From Gemmatimonadota bacterium (GTDB lineage: Bacteria; Gemmatimonadota; Gemmatimonadetes; Gemmatimonadales; GWC2-71-9), in assembly GCA_003220855.1 (NCBI GenBank), contig QHTP01000082.1, positions 1-5,736 of the forward strand: a stretch of DNA of 5,736 nt, written 5' to 3'. Shown here piece after piece: positions 1 through 5,736 of the stretch. A program made the translations under genes and the position numbers. The notes under the pieces are model-generated. The model was not told where the DNA came from and did not search any database. It saw only the letters and a list, made by a program, of their open reading frames with translations. Positions within the stretch are counted from its first letter, which is position 1. Each line of letters opens with the position of its first letter.

Positions 1-1
1 C

Positions 2-1153
2 GGGCCGATCGACGGGCACAACGTCGCGCAAATGGTGCAAACGCTGGAAATCGTGAAGACGCTCAAGGGCCCGCGTGTGGTCCACGTCATTACCGAAAAA
101 GGCAAAGGGTTCCCCCTGCCGCAGCCCGACAGGGAGAAGTATCACGCCCGGGCGCCGTACGACCCCGTCACGGGCGAGCTGCGGCCCGTCAAAGCGGGGC
201 CGCCGCAGTGGACCGCGGTGTTCGGCGAAGCGCTGGCCCAGCTCGCCGGCGAGTACCCCAAGCTCGTGGCGATCACCGCCGCCATGCCATCGGGCACGGG
301 AACGGGCGTGTTCCAGAAAAAGTGGCCCGATCGGTTCTTCGACGTCGGCATCGCGGAAGCGCACGCCGTCACATTCGCCGCGGGCCTCGCCACGCAGGGC
401 ATCCGCCCGGTGGTCGCGATCTACTCCACGTTCCTGCAGCGCGCCTACGACAGCATCATCCACGACGTGGCCATCCAGCGCCTCCCCGTGGTGTTCTGTC
501 TCGACCGCGCCGGCATGGTCGGCGAGGACGGCCAGACGCACATGGGCCTGTACGACATCGCCTACCTGCTCGCGGTCCCGAACATGACCGTAACCGCCCC
601 CAAAGACAGCGGTGAGTTGATCGGATTGCTGCGCTGCGCTCTGGAGCACGCCGACGGACCGTTCTCGATCCGCTACCCGCGCGACCGGGCGCCGGGGGAG
701 GCGCCTCCCGCCGCCGAGGTGGCGCCCATCCGGTACGGCACGTGGGAAGTGCTGCGCAAGGGCCGGGAGTGCGCGCTGCTCGCGGTCGGCGCCATGTGCC
801 AGCCGGCGCTCGCCGCCGCCGAGCTGCTCGCCGCTGACGGCCTCGATGTCACCGTGGTGAACTGCCGCTTCGTGAAGCCGGTGGACCGCGACCTGCTGGA
901 CGGCCTGCTGCGCGACCATCGCCTCCTCGTCACGGTGGAGGACGGGACCGTGACCAACGGTTTCGGTGCCCACCTGGCGGGGCTCGTCGCGACGCTCGCC
1001 CCGGAGGTGCGCGTCGGGCTGCTCGGCGCACCCGACCGCACCTACGAGCACGCGCCGCGCGCTCAGCAGCTCGCGGAGGTCGGCCTCACGGGGAGCGCGA
1101 TCGCGGCCCGGGTGCGCGCGCTCGCGGCGGAGGCATCGCCCGCGCACTCATGA
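2..1153 (+). CDS. dxs: 1-deoxy-D-xylulose-5-phosphate synthase, C-terminal part (5' end outside window)
   Basis: DXS condenses pyruvate and glyceraldehyde 3-phosphate, with thiamine diphosphate, into 1-deoxyxylulose 5-phosphate, the first step of the cytosolic MEP isoprenoid pathway. The reading frame is already open at base 2 and starts inside the conserved GPIDGH motif, so the methionine at base 32 is internal and not the start. About 250 N-terminal residues are missing, judging by the family's usual ~620-640. Counting from the base-32 methionine, the catalytic Glu is E109 in DVGIAEAHAVTF (E. coli E370). The conserved Y131 in AIYSTFLQRAYD, R159/D166/H170 in DRAGMVGEDGQTH and R217 in RYPR fall at the same spacing as E. 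coli Y392, R420, D427, H431 and R478. A transketolase C-terminal domain follows (about residues 240-355, with FVKPVD and TVEDG). All visible active-site residues are intact. The stop overlaps the nadK start by four bases (ATGA), which indicates an operon. Confidence 0.97.
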   Translation, partial: GPIDGHNVAQMVQTLEIVKTLKGPRVVHVITEKGKGFPLPQPDREKYHARAPYDPVTGELRPVKAGPPQWTAVFGEALAQLAGEYPKLVAITAAMPSGTGTGVFQKKWPDRFFDVGIAEAHAVTFAAGLATQGIRPVVAIYSTFLQRAYDSIIHDVAIQRLPVVFCLDRAGMVGEDGQTHMGLYDIAYLLAVPNMTVTAPKDSGELIGLLRCALEHADGPFSIRYPRDRAPGEAPPAAEVAPIRYGTWEVLRKGRECALLAVGAMCQPALAAAELLAADGLDVTVVNCRFVKPVDRDLLDGLLRDHRLLVTVEDGTVTNGFGAHLAGLVATLAPEVRVGLLGAPDRTYEHAPRAQQLAEVGLTGSAIAARVRALAAEASPAHS

Positions 1154-2022
1154 ACGTCGGGGTCGTCGGCAACCCGAGCTACCGCGATCTCAAGACCATC
1201 CTCGCGCATCTCGCGCAGGTCGCGCCCCGGCTCGGTCTCACCTTGTTTACCGAGGAGCACATCGCGGGGCTGTGGCCCGAGCCCCCGCCCGCCCCGCTGC
1301 ACAGCGCGCCCCAGCTCGAGTGTCTCGTCACCCTGGGCGGCGACGGCACGCTGCTGCGGGGCGCGCGCAGCCTCGACGGAGCCCGCACCCCTATTCTCGG
1401 CGTGAACCTGGGGCGCGTCGGCTTTCTCACCACCGCCACCGCGCAGACGCTCGACTGGGCGCTCGACGTCCTGGTGCGACGGGCGTACGCCACCGAGTCG
1501 CGCCTCGCCCTCGCGCCGTTCATCCTGGACAAGCAGGGCAAGAGCCGTCCCGAGCCGGTGGTCCTGAACGACGCGGTCGTCCACAAGGGCGGCGTGGCGC
1601 GGGTCATCCGGCTGCGCGTCTCGGTCGACGGCGACGAGGTGGGCCAGTACTCGGCGGACGGCATCGTGGTGGCGACGCCCACCGGCTCGACGGCGTACGC
1701 CCTCTCGGCCGGGGGCCCGATCGTCGTCCCCGGGGTCGATGCCATCGTCGTCGCGGCCATCTGTCCTCACACGCTCGCCGTGCGCCCGCTGGTCGTCCCC
1801 TCCCAGGCCAGCGTTACCGTGGAGCCGATCCCCCCCTGGACGGAGGAGGTGCTCGTGTCCTTCGACGGGCAGGTTGGCACCACGATGCAGGCCGGTGAGC
1901 GGCTGGTGATCAAGCGCGCCGAGCAGCCGGTGCTGCTCGTGCGGCTCGGACCCGAGGGCTTCTTCGCCCGCATGCGCAAGAAGCTGCAGTGGGGCGACCT
2001 CTCCGACCGCGAGCGCAAGTAG
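1150..2022 (+). CDS. nadK: NAD kinase
   Basis: This enzyme phosphorylates NAD to NADP in the cytosol, using ATP or polyphosphate, and is the only route to NADP in most bacteria. The 290 residues match the usual length. The N-terminal Rossmann-like start VGVVGNP is followed by the diagnostic LGGDGTLL at residues 62-69, with D65 the expected catalytic Asp. Next come GVNLGRVGFLT (84-94), LND (139-141, the NAD-contacting Asn region) and the signature SADGIVVATPTGSTAYALS around residues 168-186. The C-terminal beta domain ends in KKLQWGD, resembling the Lys-Leu-x-Trp-Gly ending of many family members. The ATG at 1150 is chosen because it gives the standard N terminus and overlaps the dxs stop. A GGAGG lies at 1129-1133, which is 16 bases upstream and too far for an ideal Shine-Dalgarno, so translation probably depends on coupling to dxs. 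The stop TAG shares its last base with the recN GTG. Confidence 0.97.
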   Translation: MNVGVVGNPSYRDLKTILAHLAQVAPRLGLTLFTEEHIAGLWPEPPPAPLHSAPQLECLVTLGGDGTLLRGARSLDGARTPILGVNLGRVGFLTTATAQTLDWALDVLVRRAYATESRLALAPFILDKQGKSRPEPVVLNDAVVHKGGVARVIRLRVSVDGDEVGQYSADGIVVATPTGSTAYALSAGGPIVVPGVDAIVVAAICPHTLAVRPLVVPSQASVTVEPIPPWTEEVLVSFDGQVGTTMQAGERLVIKRAEQPVLLVRLGPEGFFARMRKKLQWGDLSDRERK

Positions 2023-3743
2023 TGCTGACGGAGCTGCGAGTCCGCGACCTCGCCGTCATCGCCGACGTCACCCTATCCCTCACTCCTGGCTTGAACGTCC
2101 TCACCGGCGAGACCGGCGCTGGAAAATCCATGCTGGTCGATGCGCTCGCCCTCTTGCTCGGCGAGCGCGCTTCGGCCGATATGGTCAGGCCTGGCGCCGC
2201 GAAGACGGTGATCGAAGGCGCCTTCGAATTCACCACTACCGCCCTCTCCCGCCTTTTGCCGCCCTTTGCCGCCCTGGGGGTGGAGGTGGACGACGGCAGG
2301 CTCGTGCTGAAGCGGGAAATCACGGGGGAGGGGCGATCCCGCGCCTGGGTCAACGGCAGCCCGACCACGGTGGGCATCCTGACCCAGCTCGGCGCGTTGC
2401 TGGTCGATTTGCACGGGCAGCACGAGACGCAGTCGCTGCTCAAGTCCGACGCGCAGCGCGACATCCTCGACCTCTACGCCACGGCTGCCGTGGAGCGGTC
2501 CGCGGTGCGCGACGCGCATGCGCGCTTGCGGGAGCTCGAGCAGCGGGAAGCAGGACTGCTTGCGAAGCGCGATGAGGTGCAGCGCAAGGCCGACTACCTC
2601 CGCCACGTGGTGGAGGAGATCTCGCGCGCCGCGCCCCGAGTCGGCGAGACGGAGGCGCTCGAAACGGAGGCCAAGCGTCTCGCGCACGCCGACGAGCTGG
2701 GCAGGCTGTCGCGTGAGCTGGAGCAGGCGCTCGAAACGGTCAACGCGGCGGGCCTGTCCCGCGCGGCGAAGCTGTTCGCGAGCCTGGTGAAGCTCGACCC
2801 GTCGGTCGAGCGGTGGCGGGCCCTGGTGGACGGCGCGTTCGCCAACGTGGAGGAGCTGGCGCAGGCGGCGCGCGACTACGGCGCCGGTATCGAGGGCGAT
2901 CCCGGCCGGCTCGCGACGGTCGAACAGCGTCGCGATGCGCTGTTCCGCCTCACGCAAAAGTACGGCCCCACGCTCCCCGACGTGCTGGCCACCCGGGACC
3001 GGGCCGCCCGTGAGCTCGAGCTGCTCGACACCGCGGACTTGGATCTCCGCGAGATCGCCGAGCAGCGCTCGACGGCCACGGCCGACTTGGCGCGCGCCTC
3101 CGCGGCGCTCACCGCCGAGCGAACGGAAGGCGCCGGCCGCCTGACGCAGGCCGTCAATCAGCTGCTGCCGGCGCTCGGCATGCCGGGCGGCCAATTCACG
3201 GTGCGGCTGCAACCACGCACCACGCACCACGCCGACGGCGCCGAGGACGTCAGCTTCGATGTGCAGTTGAATATGGGACTCGACGCGCGTCCCCTCGCCA
3301 AGGTCGCCTCGGGGGGCGAGCTATCGCGTCTCATGCTAGCGCTCAAAGTCGTGCTGGCGGAGCACGATGCCGTGCCGACGCTGGTGTTCGACGAGGTGGA
3401 TCAGGGCATCGGCGGGGAGGTGGGCGGGCGCGTGGGCGAGGCGCTGGCGGCGGTGACGCGCGACGAGCGCCGCCAGGCACTTGTCATCACGCATCTTCCC
3501 CAGATCGCGGCGTATGCCCGCCATCAGCTGGTCGTGGCCAAGGGGGCACGCGGCGGTGTCGCGACGAGCGACGTGCGGACCGTCACCGGGGAGGCGCGCA
3601 CGCGCGAGCTGGCGCGCATGCTGGGCGATCCCGACATGGAGACGGCGCTGGGCCATGCGGCCGAGCTGCTCAGAAAAGCTTCCGCGTCGTCCGGAGCACG
3701 AGCCGATACAGCGTCACCCCGGGGACCAGCCCGGCGCCGCTGA
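2022..3743 (+). CDS. recN: DNA repair protein RecN (SMC-like ATPase)
   Basis: RecN is a cytosolic SMC-like ATPase that acts at double-strand breaks in recombinational repair, holding DNA ends or sisters together with RecA. The GTG at 2022 gives MLTELRVRDLAVI, the standard RecN N terminus. The open frame extends 11 codons further to 1989, but those residues are out-of-frame nadK sequence and resemble nothing in RecN. From this start the protein has 573 residues: Walker A GETGAGKS (29-36), HGQHE (131-135), a long charged coiled-coil arm (about 155-375), ABC signature VASGGELSRL (428-437), Walker B TLVFDEVDQGIGG (453-465) and the switch His in ITHLPQIAAY (489-498). All ATPase motifs are intact. 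Family members usually end near AAELL (here 546-550). The last ~23 residues are a Ser/Ala/Arg-rich tail encoded antisense to the convergent barrel gene. No Shine-Dalgarno is evident, so coupling to nadK is likely. No LexA-type operator was recognised. Confidence 0.96.
   Translation: MLTELRVRDLAVIADVTLSLTPGLNVLTGETGAGKSMLVDALALLLGERASADMVRPGAAKTVIEGAFEFTTTALSRLLPPFAALGVEVDDGRLVLKREITGEGRSRAWVNGSPTTVGILTQLGALLVDLHGQHETQSLLKSDAQRDILDLYATAAVERSAVRDAHARLRELEQREAGLLAKRDEVQRKADYLRHVVEEISRAAPRVGETEALETEAKRLAHADELGRLSRELEQALETVNAAGLSRAAKLFASLVKLDPSVERWRALVDGAFANVEELAQAARDYGAGIEGDPGRLATVEQRRDALFRLTQKYGPTLPDVLATRDRAARELELLDTADLDLREIAEQRSTATADLARASAALTAERTEGAGRLTQAVNQLLPALGMPGGQFTVRLQPRTTHHADGAEDVSFDVQLNMGLDARPLAKVASGGELSRLMLALKVVLAEHDAVPTLVFDEVDQGIGGEVGGRVGEALAAVTRDERRQALVITHLPQIAAYARHQLVVAKGARGGVATSDVRTVTGEARTRELARMLGDPDMETALGHAAELLRKASASSGARADTASPRGPARRR
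3670..3743. other. Convergent antiparallel overlap of two coding ends
   Basis: These 74 bases encode the last 24 residues of RecN plus its stop on the plus strand, and the last 24 residues plus stop of the barrel protein on the minus strand. No hairpin with a following T tract was seen here for either direction, so the two transcripts probably run into each other or end by Rho-dependent means. The minus-strand reading is the better constrained of the two, because it forms an alternating hydrophobic strand ending in Phe. The plus-strand reading lies beyond the usual end of RecN. Confidence 0.8.
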
Positions 3744-5271
3744 CGGTCTGCTCGATCGAGAATCCTCCCTCGACATTGGGGGCGTGGTACGTCACCGCGA
3801 AGCCGAGGCGGAGCGAGCGCTGCGCGGTCCCAGCGTCGAGCACGCTGGCCGCGGTCGGAACCCCCAGGCGGGTGGCGAGATCGACCGAGTCCTGCGACGA
3901 TAGAAATACGTAGTGATCGCGGGCCTTCGAGAAGTAGCCCGCCGTGAACCCGGCCGCGAATTCCGGCGCGAGCCGCACGAGCGGTGCGACGTCTACGCCG
4001 ACGTAGTCCCCGGGATCCCAGCGCAGGTCCGCCGTGGCCGCGCCCGGGACCAGAAACGCGTCCCACGGCGCGACCCGGCGCACCCGCGTCCCCGGCCGCT
4101 GGATCCCGCCGCGCACGGCCACGTTGAGCCAGAGTGGCCCGGCTGACAGCTCCTGCGTCAGCCCCCCCTCGAGATCCAGCTGGTGATCGCCGACCCACTG
4201 CACGAGCAAGTCGTTCGCCGAATCCTTCGCTCCCGTCGGTAGGCGCACCAGCGCCTGCACGGCGGCGGCGTAGTGAGCACCGGTCAGGAGCCGGTACTTC
4301 GCGGCGAGCTCCACGTCGCCCAGGCGGTAGCGGAAGTTCTTCTGGAACGGTACGGTGGCATACCCGAACCCGTTCGGATCGGGATTCAGAAGCACCTGCT
4401 CGAATGCGGGACCGGTGAGCGTGTCCGCCGCCAGCGCGACCGTGGTATCGAACCCGGCGATCCCGAACGTGATGCTCAGGCCGTGCTGGATCCGGGCGAC
4501 GGCGCTGTCGATGGCCCGGCCCGCAGTCGAGGAATCGAGCGGCAGGAACGGCGAACCGGTCTGCCCCCGACCGTACACGGAGCTGTGCAACGCATCGCGG
4601 ACGGCCAGCCAGCGCGCGGCGCTGTCGCGCGCCGCACACGGCGAAGGTGGAGGCGTGCATCCCGCGGCCTGCTGGTCGAGGCGACTCAACGCGGTGTCGA
4701 ATTGCGCGAAGAAGGCCGAGTCCGTCCCTCGTGCCCCGGGCGTGTTCAGCACGAGGGGGTTCACGCCGAGATTGGCGCCCTTGCTCGAAAGCTGCAGCGC
4801 GGCCCGCGTCGCGACCCGCACGATCGGCACCGTCAGGCTCACCGAGAGGCGGCTCGTGACGCCGAGCTCGGCGGTGATGGGGTAGGTGCGGCGCTCCTGG
4901 CGCACGCTCAACAGGCCGGCCCCGAGACTCGCCACGAAGCGGGGCAGCAGTGGCGTCTGATCGCCGTGGCCCAGGCGCTGCGGCTGAATGACGGGAACCA
5001 GGTCGCCAGTCACGGTCCGCACGTTCTGTTCGAGTTGGCCCAACACGGGGATGTAGCGGCTGCCCACGCTGTCCCCCGTGAGACCGAAACCGAGCCCGCG
5101 GCGTCCCGCATCGGTGAACTCGTCGTTCCACGTCATGATGCGTGGATCGAACGTCACCCGGAGGATGCCGCGGTCCGGGGCGTCGGTGCGCTCGACGGCC
5201 TGGGCGGCGACGTTAGCCCCGCCGGTTACGGCGGGGCCCACGAGAGCGAGAACGAGCCGGAACGTTCGCAT
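3670..5271 (-). CDS. Predicted outer-membrane beta-barrel protein of unknown function
   Basis: I do not recognise the family. From the ATG at 5271 the product has 533 residues. It begins with a signal peptide: MRTFR, a hydrophobic stretch LVLALVGPAVTGG, and a probable signal peptidase I site after AQA (residue 25). After a non-repetitive N-terminal region come many alternating strands, for example around 131-160, 313-345, 364-390, 413-450 and 485-533. The chain ends TLYRLVLRTTRKLF, with the C-terminal Phe and alternating pattern of a BAM beta-signal, so outer-membrane insertion is inferred. GDVELAAKYRLL (318-329) resembles the strand style of transporter-like barrels in the phenol-degradation MetA group, but this is only a resemblance. 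Residues ~174-266 form a helical, Ser/Ala/Asp-rich insert with a CTPPPSPC pair (C205, C212). A GTG at 5289 would add six residues before the signal peptide; ATG 5271 is preferred because MRTFR gives a standard n-region. Neither start has a well-placed Shine-Dalgarno. The 3' end overlaps recN. Confidence 0.8.
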   Translation of the reverse strand: MRTFRLVLALVGPAVTGGANVAAQAVERTDAPDRGILRVTFDPRIMTWNDEFTDAGRRGLGFGLTGDSVGSRYIPVLGQLEQNVRTVTGDLVPVIQPQRLGHGDQTPLLPRFVASLGAGLLSVRQERRTYPITAELGVTSRLSVSLTVPIVRVATRAALQLSSKGANLGVNPLVLNTPGARGTDSAFFAQFDTALSRLDQQAAGCTPPPSPCAARDSAARWLAVRDALHSSVYGRGQTGSPFLPLDSSTAGRAIDSAVARIQHGLSITFGIAGFDTTVALAADTLTGPAFEQVLLNPDPNGFGYATVPFQKNFRYRLGDVELAAKYRLLTGAHYAAAVQALVRLPTGAKDSANDLLVQWVGDHQLDLEGGLTQELSAGPLWLNVAVRGGIQRPGTRVRRVAPWDAFLVPGAATADLRWDPGDYVGVDVAPLVRLAPEFAAGFTAGYFSKARDHYVFLSSQDSVDLATRLGVPTAASVLDAGTAQRSLRLGFAVTYHAPNVEGGFSIEQTVSGAGLVPGVTLYRLVLRTTRKLF

Positions 5272-5272
5272 T

Positions 5273-5310
5273 GAGAAAACGGCATCCACCAGGAGGCGGA
5301 TGCCGTGTTC
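5273..5310 (-). terminator. Rho-independent terminator-like hairpin after the SGNH hydrolase gene
   Basis: Read on the minus strand, ACGGCATCC (5306-5298) pairs perfectly with GGATGCCGT (5287-5279), with a short inner loop GCCTCCTGGT. TTTTCTC (5279-5273) follows, and flanking GAA/TTC bases (5310-5308 with 5277-5275) can extend the stem past one mismatch. The hairpin begins 34 bases after the hydrolase stop, the normal place for an intrinsic terminator, and the T tract is only on the minus-strand side. It fills most of the only gap in the window (5272-5340), where I see no convincing promoter. The T tract ends one base before the ATG of the barrel gene, so it might instead act as an attenuator or a structured leader. 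Confidence 0.7.
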
Positions 5311-5340
5311 GCTACCCCCCTGCGCTGGCCGGGTTCGTGG

Positions 5341-5736
5341 TCAGGGGACGGGGGGGATAGCGGAGCCGTACTTCTCGTTGATCGCCCGGACGAGCTTTCG
5401 CGCGATCAGGCGTTGGGTCGCCTGGCTGGGGTGAATGCCGTCGCAGCTGAAGGCGAGGCCGAACGGGGAGCCACTGCAGGCGGCGGCCGTGTTCGGGAAC
5501 GGCGCAAACTGGTTGGGGACGCCCGCCAACGAGTCGAGCGTGGTGTTCACGCTGTCGCTGAAGGCCCATCCGTGTGCGGCCGCCAACGTTTGAATGATCC
5601 CGTTGTACTCGAGCTGCAGCCGAACAAAAAACGCGACCTCGGGCGGCTCGTCCACTGGTGGTGCGGTGCAGTCCAGCGTCGTCGGTGTCCCGGTTTGCGC
5701 CGTGGCGAGCAGTCCGAACCCGTAGGCGAAGCTCAC
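5341..5736 (-). CDS. SGNH/GDSL-type hydrolase, C-terminal part (5' end outside window)
   Basis: The frame is open to the window edge, and the GTG at 5736 is probably internal. The 131 visible residues look like the end of an SGNH/GDSL esterase or lipase. CDGIHPSQATQRLIA (residues 98-112 from the edge) matches conserved block V, in which the Asp (D99) and His (H102) of DxxH complete the Ser-Asp-His catalytic triad. A final amphipathic helix with ARKLVRAINEKYG follows, as is usual. The nucleophile Ser (GDSL) and the block II/III Gly and Asn would lie upstream, outside the window, so activity cannot be judged. EVAFFVRLQLEYNGIIQTLA (33-52) fits the helix that normally precedes block V. C23, C87 and C98 could form a disulfide if the protein is exported, but the N terminus is not visible. 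Substrate is unknown. The stop at 5341 is followed by a terminator-like hairpin. A run of seven G at 5350-5356 lies four codons from the end. Confidence 0.78.
   Translation of the reverse strand: MSFAYGFGLLATAQTGTPTTLDCTAPPVDEPPEVAFFVRLQLEYNGIIQTLAAAHGWAFSDSVNTTLDSLAGVPNQFAPFPNTAAACSGSPFGLAFSCDGIHPSQATQRLIARKLVRAINEKYGSAIPPVP

Noticed and set aside
966..1898. 310-codon open frame on the plus strand across the dxs-nadK junction
   Set aside because: It is Arg/Pro-rich and out of frame with two clearly identified genes. It has no domain.
1989..2021. Longer recN start at GTG 1989
   Set aside because: The 11 extra residues are out-of-frame nadK sequence. The family N terminus begins exactly at the GTG at 2022.
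2073..3230. 385-codon open frame antisense to recN
   Set aside because: It is fully inside recN, whose motifs are intact. The predicted product is a low-complexity Arg/Leu/Gly mix.
3700..3745. Possible bidirectional terminator at the recN/barrel junction (CCCCGGGG and CAGCG/CGCTG)
   Set aside because: The palindromes are short, lie inside both coding regions and have no T tract on either side.
3524..5131. 535-codon open frame on the minus strand overlapping the barrel gene
   Set aside because: It lies in another frame of the same strand, is extremely Arg/Gly/Ala/Pro-rich with no domain or signal peptide, and is typical of a shadow frame in high-GC DNA. The overlapping frame has a signal peptide, strand pattern and beta-signal.
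4273..5274. 333-codon open frame on the plus strand antisense to the barrel gene
   Set aside because: Composition is Arg/Glu/Ala-rich with no recognisable motif or ribosome site. It is best explained as an antisense shadow.
5272..5289. GTG 5289 as the start of the barrel gene
   Set aside because: It lies within the hairpin, lacks a Shine-Dalgarno and adds MDAVFS ahead of a standard signal peptide. ATG 5271 is preferred, though 5289 cannot be fully excluded.

Overview
The window is GC-rich bacterial chromosome carrying five protein genes and almost no non-coding DNA. The only gap between genes is about 70 bases. Two parts are visible. On the plus strand, bases 2-3743 hold a tightly packed housekeeping cluster: the C-terminal part of dxs (isoprenoid precursor synthesis), nadK (NAD kinase) and recN (SMC-like DNA repair ATPase). 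dxs and nadK overlap by 4 bases (ATGA), and nadK and recN share 1 base (TAGTG), so all three are probably co-transcribed and translationally coupled. On the minus strand, bases 5736-3670 hold the C-terminal end of an SGNH/GDSL-type hydrolase, a hairpin with a T tract that looks like its terminator, and an exported protein of about 533 residues that looks like an outer-membrane beta-barrel.

The organism is a diderm with high GC. The evidence is the signal peptide ending in Ala-Gln-Ala, many alternating beta strands and a C-terminal Phe in the 533-residue protein. The overall style (dxs-nadK-recN order, short 'AQA' signal peptides, unnamed barrel proteins rich in Asp/Arg/Pro) would suit Gemmatimonadota or a related soil phylum. 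That is an impression and not a demonstrated placement.

The dxs, nadK and recN products have no single shared pathway. The only plausible link is that NadK makes NADP(H), which the step after DXS (DXR) consumes. The minus-strand pair appears to be envelope or secreted functions unrelated to the plus-strand genes.

Two places deserve attention. recN runs 74 bases into the antisense end of the barrel gene, which gives RecN a basic tail beyond the usual family end. The terminator-like hairpin ends one base before the best start codon of the barrel gene, leaving little room for a normal leader. I found no mobile element, CRISPR array, RNA gene or clearly new multi-gene system.
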